Of a stretch of 64,000 nt of DNA, positions 42,231-52,573 are shown one piece after another. The translations under genes were made by a program, and so were the position numbers. The notes under the pieces were generated by a model. That model saw only the letters and a program-made list of their open reading frames with translations, did not search any database and had not been told where the DNA came from. Where the stretch lies: positions 434,001 through 498,000 of the forward strand of contig NZ_CP125652.1 of NCBI RefSeq assembly GCF_030053135.1. The letters run 5' to 3'. The DNA is from Rhizobium sp. BT04. Lineage in GTDB: Bacteria > Pseudomonadota > Alphaproteobacteria > Rhizobiales > Rhizobiaceae. The stretch's first letter is position 1, and each line of letters begins with the position of its first letter.

Positions 42231-42791
42231 ATGAGTGAAGGTATCGACATCAAGGAACTGAAGCGCCGCATGGACGGCGCGGTTTCCGCATTCAAGAGCG
42301 ACATCGCGTCGCTGCGCACCGGCCGTGCTTCGGCCAACATTCTCGATCCGGTCACGATCGAGGCCTATGGTTCGCGCATGCCGCTGAACCAGGTCGCCAA
42401 CATCACTGTCCCCGAGCCGCGCATGCTGTCGGTCTCCGTCTGGGACAAGTCGATGGTCAGCGCCGTCGAGCGCGGCATCCGCGAATCCAATCTCGGCCTC
42501 AACCCGATCGTCGACGGCCAGAACCTGCGTATTCCGCTGCCGGAGCTGAATGAGGAGCGCCGCAAGTCGCTTGTCAAGGTCGCTCATGATTATGCGGAAA
42601 AGAGCAAGGTCGCGATTCGGCATGTTCGCCGCGATGGCATGGACGGCCTTAAGAAGGCCGAAAAGGATGGCGTAATCGGCCAGGACGAGGGCAGGGCGCA
42701 GTCGGAACGTGTACAGAAGATGACGGACGAGACGATTTCCGAAATCGACCGCTTGCTTGGCGAGAAGGAAAAGGAAATCATGCAGGTCTAG
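42231..42791 (+). CDS. frr: Ribosome recycling factor
   Basis: This 186-residue tRNA-mimicking protein splits post-termination ribosomes with EF-G. Conserved segments are [58 protein letters not shown] [17 protein letters not shown] and the C-terminal helix. The ATG at 42231 has a moderate GGGAGC 6 nt upstream. The repeat element lies directly before it. uppS follows after 37 nt. Confidence 0.98.
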   Translation: MSEGIDIKELKRRMDGAVSAFKSDIASLRTGRASANILDPVTIEAYGSRMPLNQVANITVPEPRMLSVSVWDKSMVSAVERGIRESNLGLNPIVDGQNLRIPLPELNEERRKSLVKVAHDYAEKSKVAIRHVRRDGMDGLKKAEKDGVIGQDEGRAQSERVQKMTDETISEIDRLLGEKEKEIMQV

Positions 42792-42828
42792 CGGATCTGT
42801 GCCTTTGCCTGGAAAGACCGGACGGGAA

Positions 42829-43572
42829 ATGTCGGAAACTGTATTTGTGACTGTGCCAGAGCATGTTGCCATCATCATGGACGGCAATGGCCGTTGGGCC
42901 AAGCAGCGCGGCTTGCCGCGCACGATGGGCCATCGCAAGGGCGTTGAGGCGGTCCGCGAGACAGTTCGCGCCGCAGGTGCCGTCGGCATAAAATATCTGA
43001 CCCTCTTTGCCTTCTCCTCTGAGAACTGGCGCCGGCCGGAGGCCGAGGTTTCCGATCTGCTCGGTCTGCTCAAGGCTTTCATCCGGCGTGACCTTGCCGA
43101 GCTTCATCGCCAGAACGTGCGCATCAAGGTGATCGGCGACCGCCACAGCCTGCGCAGCGACATTCTCGGCCTGTTGCTCGAGGCTGAGGAAACGACCAAG
43201 GACAATACGGCGCTGACGCTGGTCATCGCCTTCAACTACGGTTCGCGCGACGAGATCTCCCGGGCTGTGGCGAGCCTGGCGAGGGACGTCGAGGCAGGCC
43301 GCCTGCGGGCCCAGGACATCACCCCCGCATTGATCGACGCCCGTCTCGACACGGCGGGTATTCCCGATCCGGATCTGATCATCCGCACCAGCGGCGAGGA
43401 GCGGCTGTCGAACTTCCTGCTCTGGCAGGCCGCCTATTCGGAATTCATCTTCCTTCCGGAATACTGGCCGGATTTCAGCCCCGAGATCTTCCGCCAGGCG
43501 CTCGAGAAATTCGCCTCTCGCGACCGGCGCTTCGGCGGCCTGTCGTCGCAGGCTGCCGCGGTCGGCACCTGA
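42829..43572 (+). CDS. uppS: Isoprenyl transferase (undecaprenyl diphosphate synthase)
   Basis: This 247-residue cytosolic cis-prenyltransferase adds isopentenyl units to make the C55 carrier lipid for peptidoglycan and O-antigen. Signatures are [16 protein letters not shown] (catalytic Asp), [14 protein letters not shown] and [25 protein letters not shown]. The ATG at 42829 is close to GACGGGA; the open frame before it overlaps frr and is not family-like. It overlaps cdsA by one base. Confidence 0.97.
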   Translation: MSETVFVTVPEHVAIIMDGNGRWAKQRGLPRTMGHRKGVEAVRETVRAAGAVGIKYLTLFAFSSENWRRPEAEVSDLLGLLKAFIRRDLAELHRQNVRIKVIGDRHSLRSDILGLLLEAEETTKDNTALTLVIAFNYGSRDEISRAVASLARDVEAGRLRAQDITPALIDARLDTAGIPDPDLIIRTSGEERLSNFLLWQAAYSEFIFLPEYWPDFSPEIFRQALEKFASRDRRFGGLSSQAAAVGT

Positions 43573-44402
43573 TGCAGAGGGAATTGAAGCTCCGCATCGT
43601 TTCAGGACTGATTCTGGCGGTCATCGTTCTTGTTGCCACCTGGTATGGCGGGTTTACCTTCCGCATCCTGGCTGCCGTGATCGGCCTGTTGATCTATTAT
43701 GAGTGGTCGAAAATAACCGGCATCGCGCGTGATTGGGTCGCCAACGCTGTCGGCTGGATCGGCCAGGCGGCGATCGCCTCCCTGGTGCTTGTCGGCCATT
43801 TCGAATTCGCCGCCGGTATGGTGGTCGGCGTTACTGCCGTCGGCATAGCGCTGATCATCCTGCACGGCACCAGCCGCTGGTTGCCGGTCGGCCTGTTTTA
43901 TGCCGGCGCCACCGGCCTGGCGCTCGCCGCGATCAGAAGCGATGACCGGCCCGGTCTTTACGCCATGCTCTTCGTCTTTGCCGTCGTCTGGGCAACCGAC
44001 ATCCTGGCTTATTTCGTCGGCAGGGCGCTTGGCGGGCCGAAGCTTGCCCCTTCGATCTCGCCGGGAAAAACATGGTCTGGCGCCATCGGCGGTGCCGTTT
44101 CGGCGGTCGCAGCCGGCGTCGTTCTTATCCACTTTCTCATTCCGGGCGCTGAAATCATCGCCGCCGGCGCAGCACTCGTTCTCTCGGTCTGCAGCCAGTC
44201 GGGAGATCTGTTTGAATCCTTCATCAAGCGAAAATTCGGCGTCAAGGATTCAAGCCGTCTCATTCCGGGTCACGGCGGTGTCATGGACCGTGTCGACGGA
44301 CTGATTTTTGCCTGTTTTTCGGCGTTCTTGCTTGCTGGAGCTTTTTCCCTGATAAAGGGGGCCGAAATGACCTCGCTCGGAGCGGCATTGTTCGGACTCT
44401 GA
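43572..44402 (+). CDS. cdsA: Phosphatidate cytidylyltransferase
   Basis: This 276-residue inner-membrane enzyme makes CDP-diacylglycerol from phosphatidic acid and CTP. About seven hydrophobic helices are visible, and the CDP-alcohol-type signature SRLIPGHGGVMDRVDGLIFA lies near the C-terminus. The ATG overlaps the uppS stop (TGATG), so the two are translationally coupled. It is followed 28 nt later by rseP. Confidence 0.96.
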   Translation: MQRELKLRIVSGLILAVIVLVATWYGGFTFRILAAVIGLLIYYEWSKITGIARDWVANAVGWIGQAAIASLVLVGHFEFAAGMVVGVTAVGIALIILHGTSRWLPVGLFYAGATGLALAAIRSDDRPGLYAMLFVFAVVWATDILAYFVGRALGGPKLAPSISPGKTWSGAIGGAVSAVAAGVVLIHFLIPGAEIIAAGAALVLSVCSQSGDLFESFIKRKFGVKDSSRLIPGHGGVMDRVDGLIFACFSAFLLAGAFSLIKGAEMTSLGAALFGL

Positions 44403-44430
44403 TGACGCGGCAGCCCGACGGAAGGAACTC

Positions 44431-45564
44431 ATGGACGTGATGGCCGGTATATACGCATTCCTGATGGGGAATATCGTCACCTTCATCCTCGTGCTCTCGC
44501 TGCTCGTCTTCGTGCATGAGATGGGTCATTACCTCGTCGGGCGCTGGAGCGGTATCCGCATCCTTGCTTTTTCCGTCGGTTTCGGCCCGGAACTATTCGG
44601 CTTCACCGACCGCCATGGAACGCGGTGGAAGATTTCGGTGATCCCGCTTGGCGGCTACGTCCGTTTCTTCGGTGACGAGGATGCCTCGAGCAAGCCCGAC
44701 AGCGAGGGGATCGCCGCCATGTCCGAGGAGGACAGGGCGCGCTCCTTTGCCGGCGCCAAGCTGTGGAAACGCGCTGCAACCGTTGCGGCCGGCCCGATCG
44801 CCAATTTTCTGTTGGCGATCGCCATCTTCACCATTCTTTTCTCTGTCTATGGTCGCACGATCGCCGATCCTGTTGTCGCCGAGGTCAAGCCGGAGGGCGC
44901 CGCTGCCGCCGCCGGTGTCCTTCCCGGCGATCTCCTGGTCGCCATCGACGGCAGCAAGGTCGAGACCTTCGACGACGTGCGCCGCTATGTCAGCATCCGC
45001 CCCAGCCAGAAGATCGTCGTGACGATCGAGCGCGCCGGCCAGAAGCTCGACTTGCCGATGGTGCCGGAGCGCGTCGACCAGACGGACCAGTTCGGCAACA
45101 AGATCGAGCTCGGCCAGATCGGCATCGTCACCAACCAGCAGGCCGGCAATTTCCGCCTGCAAACCTATACGCCGCTCCAGGCGCTGCGTGAGGGCGTAAT
45201 CCAGACCCGGGATATCGTCACCGGCACCTTCAAATATATCGGCAACATCTTCGCCGGAACGATGCGGGCCGATCAACTGGGTGGACCGATACGCGTGGCG
45301 CAAGCTTCGGGCCAGATGGCGACGCTTGGTATAGGCGCAGTGTTGCAGCTTGCCGCCATGCTGTCGGTTTCGATAGGATTGCTTAACCTGATGCCGGTCC
45401 CGGTACTTGATGGCGGCCATCTGATGTTCTATGCGGTGGAGGCGGTGAGGGGGAAACCATTGGGCTCGGCGGCCCAGGAAATTGCATTTCGCATCGGCCT
45501 GGCGATGATACTGACATTGATGGTTTTCACGACCTGGAACGACATCGGCTCGTGGATAGGGTAA
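44431..45564 (+). CDS. rseP: RIP site-2 metalloprotease RseP
   Basis: This 377-residue inner-membrane zinc protease cleaves transmembrane anchors of regulators such as anti-sigma factors. HEMGH lies at residues 29-33 in helix 1. A single PDZ domain spans about 125-215 (PEGAAAAAGVLPGDLLVAIDG), and the C-terminal third zinc ligand motif is LMPVPVLDGGH. One PDZ instead of two is usual in alphaproteobacteria (MmpA type). The ATG at 44431 has GGAAGGA upstream. It precedes bamA, a frequent pairing. Confidence 0.96.
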   Translation: MDVMAGIYAFLMGNIVTFILVLSLLVFVHEMGHYLVGRWSGIRILAFSVGFGPELFGFTDRHGTRWKISVIPLGGYVRFFGDEDASSKPDSEGIAAMSEEDRARSFAGAKLWKRAATVAAGPIANFLLAIAIFTILFSVYGRTIADPVVAEVKPEGAAAAAGVLPGDLLVAIDGSKVETFDDVRRYVSIRPSQKIVVTIERAGQKLDLPMVPERVDQTDQFGNKIELGQIGIVTNQQAGNFRLQTYTPLQALREGVIQTRDIVTGTFKYIGNIFAGTMRADQLGGPIRVAQASGQMATLGIGAVLQLAAMLSVSIGLLNLMPVPVLDGGHLMFYAVEAVRGKPLGSAAQEIAFRIGLAMILTLMVFTTWNDIGSWIG

Positions 45565-45761
45565 ACGAGCAAGGCATGGGAATTACTATTTATTTACGAT
45601 GTTTCAAGGCTGTAGTGGCGAATGGGTCACGCTTGCAAATGAAGTAAACAGAAATTAACGGCCTCGCTTGCTTGTATGTCAAAAGCGGGTAAAACGACAC
45701 ACGTGACCGGAATCGGGTTCTCCCGGCAACGGGGACGAGGGAAACAAAGGTAATAGGTGAA

Positions 45762-48101
45762 ATGAAGGCTGGTTCAAAGTTTTTGAACGCAGTATCGGCG
45801 GTTGCGCTGTCTGCTAGTGTTGTTGCTTCGGGCGCAGGTGCTTTGACGTTCGTTTCCGCTACGGCCGCTGAGGCCGCGGTTATCCAGCGCATCGATGTGC
45901 GCGGTGCAAGCCGTGTCGGCGCGGAAGCCGTCCGATCGAACCTTACCATCGCTCCCGGAAAGAGTTTTTCCAACAGCGATATCGATGCCTCGGTCAAGCA
46001 GCTCTACGGGACGGGTTACTTCTCCGACGTCAAGATCTCGGTCTCTGGCAGCACGCTGGTCGTCAACGTCCAGGAAGCCCAGCTGGTCAATCAGGTCGTC
46101 TTCAACGGCAACCGCAAGATCAAGGACGACAAGCTCGCGACGATCGTCCAGACCCACGCTGCCGGCCCCTACAGCGACACCCAGATCCAGGCCGACATCC
46201 AGTCGATCAAGGAAGCTTATGCCGCCACCGGCCGCAGCGAGGTCGAAGTGACGACGCAGGTGGTGCCGCTCGGCGAAGGCCGCGTCAACCTTGCCTTCGT
46301 CATCAACGAGGGTGACCGCACCAAGATCGATTCGATCAACTTCGTCGGCAACAATGCCTACAGCGCCGGCCGCCTGGCTGCCGTCATCAACACCAAGCGT
46401 TCGAACTTCCTCTCGTTCCTGACCCGCAAGGACGTCTATAACGAAGACAAGCTGCATGCCGACGAGGAAGCGCTGCGCCAGTTCTATTACAATCGCGGTT
46501 ACGCCGACATGCGCATCGTCTCTTCCGATGCCACCTTCGACGACGCGACCAACAAGTACACGCTCACCTTCAACATCGAGGAGGGCCAGCGTTACGACTT
46601 CGGACCGGTGACTGTTCAGTCCACAGTCGAAGGAGTCGGCTCCGATCAGCTGCAGCCGCTCGTGCGCACGAAAGAAGGCCACGTCTACAGCGCCAAGGAA
46701 GTGCAGAAGTCGATCGAAGCGATCTCCGATCAGGTTGCTTCTGCCGGTTATCCCTTTGCGCGCGTCACGCCGCGCGGTAACCGCGACCTCAACAACAATA
46801 CGATCGGTGTCGAATACCTGGTCGACCAGGGCGAGCGCGCCTATGTCGAGCGCATCGAGATCCGTGGCAACAGCCGCACGCGCGACTACGTGATCCGCCG
46901 CGAATTCGACATGAGCGAAGGCGACGCCTTCAACCAGCAGATGATCACCAAGGCCAAGCGCCGCCTCGAAGCGCTCGGTTACTTCTCTTCCGTCAATATC
47001 TCCACCCAGCCGGGCAGCTCCCCGGACCGTGTCGTGGTGGTCGTCGACGTGCAGGATCAGTCCACGGGTTCGTTTGGTGTCGGCGCGGGTTATGCCGCCG
47101 GCGGCGATGGTCTGCTGCTGGAAGCCTCGATCGAGGAAAAGAACTTCCTCGGCCGGGGTCAATACATCCGCATTTCGGCTGGCGGCGGTCAGGAAGGTTC
47201 GCGCGCCTACGGCGTCAGCTTCACTGAGCCTTATTTCCTTGGCTACCGCCTGGCGGCGGGCTTCGACGTCAACCACAGCGAAACGTCGAGCAATGACAAC
47301 TACGATTACGAGGAAACCAGCGTCGTCCTGCGCGTCACCGCGCCGATCACCGAGGATCTGGCGACGACCTTCCGCTATAACTACAAGCAGATGAAGTACG
47401 ACGCTGACAATAACGATCTTTCTGATCTGTCCGCTCCGTATCAGCACCTCGTCGAGGACAGCCCTTGGACGCGCTCTTCCATCTCGCAGACGCTGACCTA
47501 TAACACCCTCGACGATACGGTCCTGCCACGCGAAGGCATCTATGCGACGGCGACGCAGGAAATAGCCGGCCTCGGCGGCGACTCACAGTTCTACAAGATC
47601 TACGGCAAGGCCCGTTACTATCACCTGCTCGCCGACGATGCCGATATCATCGGCTCGGTTTCGGCCTCGGCGGGTTATGTCGTCGGCTTCGGGGAGCACC
47701 TGAATGTTTTCGACCAGTTCACCCTCAGCAATGGTGATATTCGCGGCTTCGAAAACAAGGGTATCGGCCCGCGCGTTTCCGGCACCAACGACGATCCGCT
47801 GGGTGGTACGACTTATTTCACGGCGTCGGCCGAAGCGACCTTCCCGATGCCGGGCTTCCCGCGTGACTTCAACCTGCGCGGCGCGGTCTTCGCCGACGCG
47901 GGCACGTTGTTCGGCAACGACGTTGACCTGAGGGGTGACGGCATCGATGGCGAAGACGCTTCTCTGCGCGCTTCCGTCGGTCTCGGTGTTGTCTGGCAGT
48001 CTCCCTTTGGTTCATTGCGCCTGGATTACGCGATCCCGGTTCTCAAGGAAGACTTCGACAAGACGCAGAACTTCAAGTTTGGCATCAACAACCAATTCTG
48101 A
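45762..48101 (+). CDS. bamA: Outer membrane protein assembly factor BamA
   Basis: This 779-residue outer-membrane protein has a signal peptide (residues 1-36), five POTRA domains (about 40-430) and a 16-strand barrel. Barrel landmarks are [29 protein letters not shown], the VRGF-like loop-6 motif [12 protein letters not shown], and the C-terminal aromatic residue in FGINNQF. It inserts beta-barrel proteins into the outer membrane. The ATG at 45762 has AGGTG 3-4 nt upstream. A 197-nt spacer separates it from rseP and probably holds an additional promoter. Confidence 0.97.
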   Translation: MKAGSKFLNAVSAVALSASVVASGAGALTFVSATAAEAAVIQRIDVRGASRVGAEAVRSNLTIAPGKSFSNSDIDASVKQLYGTGYFSDVKISVSGSTLVVNVQEAQLVNQVVFNGNRKIKDDKLATIVQTHAAGPYSDTQIQADIQSIKEAYAATGRSEVEVTTQVVPLGEGRVNLAFVINEGDRTKIDSINFVGNNAYSAGRLAAVINTKRSNFLSFLTRKDVYNEDKLHADEEALRQFYYNRGYADMRIVSSDATFDDATNKYTLTFNIEEGQRYDFGPVTVQSTVEGVGSDQLQPLVRTKEGHVYSAKEVQKSIEAISDQVASAGYPFARVTPRGNRDLNNNTIGVEYLVDQGERAYVERIEIRGNSRTRDYVIRREFDMSEGDAFNQQMITKAKRRLEALGYFSSVNISTQPGSSPDRVVVVVDVQDQSTGSFGVGAGYAAGGDGLLLEASIEEKNFLGRGQYIRISAGGGQEGSRAYGVSFTEPYFLGYRLAAGFDVNHSETSSNDNYDYEETSVVLRVTAPITEDLATTFRYNYKQMKYDADNNDLSDLSAPYQHLVEDSPWTRSSISQTLTYNTLDDTVLPREGIYATATQEIAGLGGDSQFYKIYGKARYYHLLADDADIIGSVSASAGYVVGFGEHLNVFDQFTLSNGDIRGFENKGIGPRVSGTNDDPLGGTTYFTASAEATFPMPGFPRDFNLRGAVFADAGTLFGNDVDLRGDGIDGEDASLRASVGLGVVWQSPFGSLRLDYAIPVLKEDFDKTQNFKFGINNQF

Positions 48102-48151
48102 TATCGGCAGTCCGGAACTGTAAGACTCAATTCCGTTCTGGAGCATTGCCG

Positions 48152-49219
48152 ATGGAGCAAAACGTTTTTTTTCTGCCCCATGAAGGTCTGAAGCTCGCTG
48201 AGCTGGCAGAGTTTCTTGGGGCGGAACTCGTCAATTCCGACCATTCAGATGTTGTCGTCAGCTCCGTTGCCCCTCTCAACCGGGCGCGCGCGGGCGATCT
48301 CTGTTATATCCTGTCGCGCCGCAGCCGCGATGAACTGGCGACATGCGAAGCCTCGGCGGTGATCTGCGACAAGGCGCTCGCCGATCTCGTCCCCGAGCAT
48401 ATCCCGGTCATCCTGTCGTCCAATCCGCATGCGGCCTTCGCGATGGCGGGCGGTCTGCTCTATCCCGCGGCATTGCGCCCGGTCGTTTTTTCCTCAGGCG
48501 AAGGCGAAATCGCACCCAGCGCTGTGATCGACCCGAGCGCCAAACTCGAAAAGGGCGTGATCGTCGAGCCGATGGCGGTCATCGGTCCGCATGCCGAGAT
48601 CGGTGAAGGGACACGGATCGGCGCACACAGCCTTATCGGTCCAGGCGTCAAGATCGGCCGGGATTGTTCGATCGCAGCCGGTGCGAGCGTTCTCTGCGCG
48701 CTGATCGGCAACGGTGTCATCATCCACAACGGCGTGCGCATCGGCCAGGATGGTTTCGGTTATGCACCGGGTCCGCGCGGCATGATCAAGATCGTCCAGA
48801 TCGGCCGTGTGATCATCCAGGACAAAGTCGAAATCGGCGCCAACACCACGATCGACCGCGGCGCCATGGACGATACCGTCATCGGCGAAGGCACCAAGAT
48901 CGACAACCAGGTGCAGATTGGCCACAATGTCCAGATCGGTCGCCATTGCGCCATCGTTGCGCAAGTCGGCATCGCCGGCAGCACGAAGATCGGCAATGGC
49001 GTGCAGATCGGCGGCCAGGTCGGCATCAAGGGGCATGTGACGATCGGCGACGGCGTGCAGATTGCCGCCAAAAGCGGTATCATGACCGACCTTCCAGCCG
49101 GCGGACAATATGGCGGTGTCCCAGCACGTCCGCTAAAAGACTATCTGAGAGAGGCCGCACAGCAGGTGTCGAAAAGCAAGCTGCGTGGAAGGAACCCTGG
49201 AGGCAAGGAAAATGACTGA
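48152..49219 (+). CDS. lpxD: UDP-3-O-acylglucosamine N-acyltransferase
   Basis: This 355-residue enzyme of lipid A synthesis transfers a hydroxyacyl chain from acyl-ACP to the 2-amino group. The N-terminal uridine-binding domain is followed by a long left-handed beta-helix of hexapeptides. The catalytic-region motifs are [24 protein letters not shown] (Gly-Phe-Gly-Tyr) and [29 protein letters not shown] (catalytic His). The ATG at 48152 has GGAG 10 nt upstream. Its end overlaps fabZ by 8 nt. Confidence 0.97.
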   Translation: MEQNVFFLPHEGLKLAELAEFLGAELVNSDHSDVVVSSVAPLNRARAGDLCYILSRRSRDELATCEASAVICDKALADLVPEHIPVILSSNPHAAFAMAGGLLYPAALRPVVFSSGEGEIAPSAVIDPSAKLEKGVIVEPMAVIGPHAEIGEGTRIGAHSLIGPGVKIGRDCSIAAGASVLCALIGNGVIIHNGVRIGQDGFGYAPGPRGMIKIVQIGRVIIQDKVEIGANTTIDRGAMDDTVIGEGTKIDNQVQIGHNVQIGRHCAIVAQVGIAGSTKIGNGVQIGGQVGIKGHVTIGDGVQIAAKSGIMTDLPAGGQYGGVPARPLKDYLREAAQQVSKSKLRGRNPGGKEND

Positions 49220-49679
49220 GGAAGCCACGACAACGCTTTCTTCGGCTGACATCATCGAGATCATGAAGCTGCTGCCGCATCGGTATCCGTTTCTCATGGT
49301 CGACAAGATCATCGAGATCGATGGCGACAACAGCGCGATCGGCATCAAGAATGTCACGGTGAACGAGCCGCATTTCACCGGCCATTTTCCGGAAGCTCCG
49401 ATCATGCCTGGTGTGCTCTTGATCGAGGGCATGGCGCAGACCGCGGGTGCGATCTGTGCCAAGAAGGAAGGTCAGCCCGGCAACCTCGTCTATTTCATGA
49501 CCATCGAGAATGCGCGTTTTCGCAAGCCCGTCCTGCCCGGCGATCGCGTCGAATTCCATGTCAAGAAGCATAAGCAGCGCGGCAATATCTGGAAATTCCA
49601 TTGCGACGCCAAGGTTGACGGCGCGCTTGTCGCCGAGGCCGATATCGGCGCGATGATCGTTCGTAAGGATCAGGCATGA
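49212..49679 (+). CDS. fabZ: 3-hydroxyacyl-[acyl-carrier-protein] dehydratase FabZ
   Basis: This 155-residue hot-dog-fold enzyme removes water from 3-hydroxyacyl-ACP in fatty-acid elongation. The catalytic His is in [16 protein letters not shown] and the Glu in VLLIEGMAQ. The substrate tunnel motif is [14 protein letters not shown]. The ATG at 49212 has GGAGGCAAGG upstream inside lpxD. The stop overlaps the lpxA start (ATGA). It competes with LpxA for 3-hydroxyacyl-ACP, so co-expression links membrane and lipid A synthesis. Confidence 0.97.
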   Translation: MTEEATTTLSSADIIEIMKLLPHRYPFLMVDKIIEIDGDNSAIGIKNVTVNEPHFTGHFPEAPIMPGVLLIEGMAQTAGAICAKKEGQPGNLVYFMTIENARFRKPVLPGDRVEFHVKKHKQRGNIWKFHCDAKVDGALVAEADIGAMIVRKDQA

Positions 49680-50494
49680 GCAATATCGCCGAAAGCGCCC
49701 ATATTCATCCGATGGCTGTCGTCGAAGACGGCGCTGTTGTCGGTGAGGGCGTCAAGATCGGTCCCTTCTGCTATGTCGGCCCGCATGTCGTGCTCCATGC
49801 GAATGTCGAGCTCCTGGCGCATGCGGTCGTCACCGGCCGCACCGTGATCGGCAAGGGCACACGCATCTTCCCTATGGCCGTCGTCGGCGGTGATCCCCAG
49901 AGCGTGCATCACGGCGGCGAGGAGACGACGCTGACGGTCGGCGCCAATTGCACGATCCGCGAAGGTGTGACGATGAACACCGGCACGGCCGATTTCGGCG
50001 GCCAGACGATCGTCGGCGACAACAACCTCTTCCTGGCCAATTCCCATGTCGCGCATGACTGCAGGGTCGGCAACCACGTGATCATGTCGAACAACGTCAT
50101 GCTCGCCGGCCATGTCGTCATCGAGGATCGCGTCATCCTGGGCGGCGGCTCGGCCGTTCACCAGTTCACCCGCGTCGGCCGTCAGGCCTTCGTCGGCGGG
50201 CTTTCGGCGGTGAGTTACGACGTCATTCCCTATGGCATGCTGAACGGCAATCCCGGGCTGCTGGGCGGTCTCAATGTCGTCGGCATGACGCGGGCCGGCG
50301 TCGACCGCGCCGTCATCCACAGGGTGCGCCGCGCCTATAAATCGATCTTCGAAGGAACGGCCTCGATCCGCGAAAACGCCGCCGCCATCCGTGACGAATA
50401 TGCCGATTGCGAGCAGGTGGTCCACATCCTCGATTTCATCGCCGCCGACAGCGACCGCGCCTTGTCCTCGCCGACCCGGGGGCAGAAGGGCTAA
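49676..50494 (+). CDS. lpxA: UDP-N-acetylglucosamine acyltransferase
   Basis: This 272-residue trimeric enzyme begins lipid A synthesis by O-acylating UDP-GlcNAc. It has about ten hexapeptide coils ([26 protein letters not shown]), the catalytic His in [19 protein letters not shown] and a C-terminal helical domain ([22 protein letters not shown]). The start overlaps the fabZ stop by four bases. lpxI begins 3 nt after its stop. Confidence 0.98.
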   Translation: MSNIAESAHIHPMAVVEDGAVVGEGVKIGPFCYVGPHVVLHANVELLAHAVVTGRTVIGKGTRIFPMAVVGGDPQSVHHGGEETTLTVGANCTIREGVTMNTGTADFGGQTIVGDNNLFLANSHVAHDCRVGNHVIMSNNVMLAGHVVIEDRVILGGGSAVHQFTRVGRQAFVGGLSAVSYDVIPYGMLNGNPGLLGGLNVVGMTRAGVDRAVIHRVRRAYKSIFEGTASIRENAAAIRDEYADCEQVVHILDFIAADSDRALSSPTRGQKG

Positions 50495-50497
50495 TCC

Positions 50498-51379
50498 GTG
50501 GTTTTATCAGGCGAAACCGCTGCGGGGCGGCTGGCGATCATTGCCGGCGGCGGTCTTCTGCCTTCCTATGTCGCCGAAGCCGCGCGCGCGGCGGGTGAAA
50601 ATCCCGTCATTGTCGCGCTGAAGGATGAAAGCGACCGGCGCTGGGAGGGTTATGATCATGCCGTCATCGGCATCGGCGATTTCGCCGCCCTCGATGGGCT
50701 CTTCAACCGTTATGGCGTCGGCCGTGTCGTGATGTCGGGCAGCGTGCGCCGCCGGCCGGAATGGCGCGAGGTGCGCCCGACGCTGCGCATCCTGATGAAG
50801 GTGCCGGCCGCCATCCGCACGCTGCTCTCCGGCGGCGACGACACGGTTCTGCAGATGGTGATCCGGCTGATCGAGGGAAACGGCCGCCGCGTCGTCGGCG
50901 CCCATGAAATCGCCCCCGACCTGCTGGCCTCCGTCGGCCCGCTTGGCGCGGTCGTGCCCGGCGAGGAAGATCGGCGCGATATCAGCCGGGCCGCCGAAGC
51001 CGCGGACATGCTCGGCCGGCTCGACGTCGGGCAGGGTGCTATCAGCATCGGCGGACGGGTCGTGGCACTCGAGGGTCTTGAGGGCACGGATGAGATGCTG
51101 GACCGTGTCGCGGGTCTCAGGGCTGCCGGGCGCATCTCGCCGCGGCGGCGCGGCGCGCTCGTCAAGCTCTGCAAGCCGCAACAGGATATCCGCGCCGACC
51201 TGCCGGCGATCGGCGTTTCCACGATTCTGAACGCTGCGAATGCCGGCCTTGCCGGCGTCGCCGTCGAGGCCGGCCGCGCGCTGGTGCTCGATCGCGCCGC
51301 CGTCATCAAGGCCGCCGATGAGTCCGGTCTTTTTGTCTGCGGTATCGATCGCGGCCTGCCGACATGGGGGCTCGAATGA
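50498..51379 (+). CDS. lpxI: UDP-2,3-diacylglucosamine pyrophosphatase LpxI
   Basis: This 293-residue alphaproteobacterial replacement for LpxH hydrolyses UDP-2,3-diacylglucosamine to lipid X and UMP. It shows the LpxI (DUF1009) pattern: RLAIIAGGGLLPSYVAEAAR, GSVRRRPEWREVRP, GDDTVLQMVIRLIEGNGRRVVGAHEIAPDLLA and GVSTILNAANAGLAGVAVEAGRALVLD. It starts at GTG 50498, 3 nt after lpxA. Its stop overlaps the lpxB start (ATGA). No LpxH is present in this operon, as expected. Confidence 0.95.
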   Translation: MVLSGETAAGRLAIIAGGGLLPSYVAEAARAAGENPVIVALKDESDRRWEGYDHAVIGIGDFAALDGLFNRYGVGRVVMSGSVRRRPEWREVRPTLRILMKVPAAIRTLLSGGDDTVLQMVIRLIEGNGRRVVGAHEIAPDLLASVGPLGAVVPGEEDRRDISRAAEAADMLGRLDVGQGAISIGGRVVALEGLEGTDEMLDRVAGLRAAGRISPRRRGALVKLCKPQQDIRADLPAIGVSTILNAANAGLAGVAVEAGRALVLDRAAVIKAADESGLFVCGIDRGLPTWGLE

Positions 51380-52545
51380 ATGGGTCGCCGCTGAAAATCG
51401 CCGTCATTGCCGGCGAGGTGTCGGGTGATCTGCTCGGCGCCGATCTCATCGCTGCCCTGAAGCGGATTCACGGCGGGCCGGTGGAACTCGTCGGCGTCGG
51501 CGGCGAGGGGCTGCAGGCCGAGGGCCTGACATCCCTGTTCGATTTTTCCGAGCTTTCGATCATGGGCATCACCCAGGTGCTGAGCCGGCTGCCGAAGCTC
51601 TATACGCTGATCCGCCAGACGACCGCTGCCATCATCGCTGCAAGGCCTGACATTCTGCTGATTATCGACAGCCCGGATTTCACCCATCGCGTCGCAAAGC
51701 GGGTCCGCACCGCGCTGCCCGATCTGCCTGTCGTCAATTATGTCTGTCCGAGTGTGTGGGCCTGGAAGGAATATCGCGCCACGCGCATGCTCGCCTATGT
51801 CGATCACGTACTCGCCGTTCTCCCCTTCGAGCCGGCAACGATGCGCGCGCTCGGCGGGCCGCCGACGACCTATGTCGGGCATCGCCTGACGGCCGACCCC
51901 GCGTTGCTGCAAACCCGAAGCGCGCGCGCCGGCCGGCAGCCCGGCAACGGCACGATCCTTCTTCTTCCCGGATCGCGTTCCTCTGAGATCAAGAATCTCC
52001 TGCCTTATTTTGAAGCGGCAACGAAGGAGCTTGTCGCGCGCAACGGGCCGACGCGTTTCATTCTGCCGACGGTGACGCACAAAGAGGCGCTTGTCCGCGA
52101 AATGACGGCGGGATGGGCGCTAAAGCCGGAGATCGTTGTCGGGGCGGAAGCGAAATGGAAAGCCTTCACTGCGGCCGATGCAGCCATGGCGGCGTCCGGA
52201 ACCGTTATTCTTGAACTTGCACTTGCCGACGTTCCCGTCGTCTCCGCCTACAAGGTCGACTGGATCATGCGAATGCTGACAGGGCGCATCAAGACCTGGA
52301 CCGGCGCACTGCCGAACCTGATCGCGGATTACCCGGTTGTGCCGGAATATCTGAACGACGTCGTTCGCGGCGCAAGCCTTGCGCGCTGGATGGAAAGGCT
52401 GTCGGCCGACACCTACCAGCTCAAGGCAATGAAGGAAGGCTACGAACTTATCTGGCAGCGAATGCAGACGGAAATACCGCCTGGTGAGCATTCGGCGCAG
52501 ATCGTGCTCGCTGTTTTAGCCAACAAAAAACCCGGCCATTCCTGA
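51376..52545 (+). CDS. lpxB: Lipid-A-disaccharide synthase
   Basis: This 389-residue GT19 glycosyltransferase joins lipid X and UDP-diacylglucosamine. Signatures are IAVIAGEVSGDLLGADLI, IIDSPDFTHRVAKRV, NYVCPSVWAWKEYRATRM, LLLPGSRSSEIKNL and AASGTVILELALADVPVVSAYK. The ATG at 51376 overlaps the lpxI stop by four bases. The last codons and stop lie inside the terminator hairpin that closes this whole translation-and-envelope cluster. Confidence 0.97.
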   Translation: MNGSPLKIAVIAGEVSGDLLGADLIAALKRIHGGPVELVGVGGEGLQAEGLTSLFDFSELSIMGITQVLSRLPKLYTLIRQTTAAIIAARPDILLIIDSPDFTHRVAKRVRTALPDLPVVNYVCPSVWAWKEYRATRMLAYVDHVLAVLPFEPATMRALGGPPTTYVGHRLTADPALLQTRSARAGRQPGNGTILLLPGSRSSEIKNLLPYFEAATKELVARNGPTRFILPTVTHKEALVREMTAGWALKPEIVVGAEAKWKAFTAADAAMAASGTVILELALADVPVVSAYKVDWIMRMLTGRIKTWTGALPNLIADYPVVPEYLNDVVRGASLARWMERLSADTYQLKAMKEGYELIWQRMQTEIPPGEHSAQIVLAVLANKKPGHS

Positions 52546-52558
52546 CCGGGTTTTCTTT
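52527..52558. terminator. bidirectional terminator between lpxB and gltA
   Basis: AAAACCCGG (52527-52535) and CCGGGTTTT (52546-52554) give a 9-bp stem with a T-rich run on both strands, so it can end both convergent genes. It overlaps the lpxB stop codon. Confidence 0.88.
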
Positions 52559-52573
52559 TGGAGTTCGAAGCAA

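Noticed and set aside
45774..47447. 557-codon minus-strand frame in bamA
   Set aside because: It is the shadow of the POTRA region and has no start signal.
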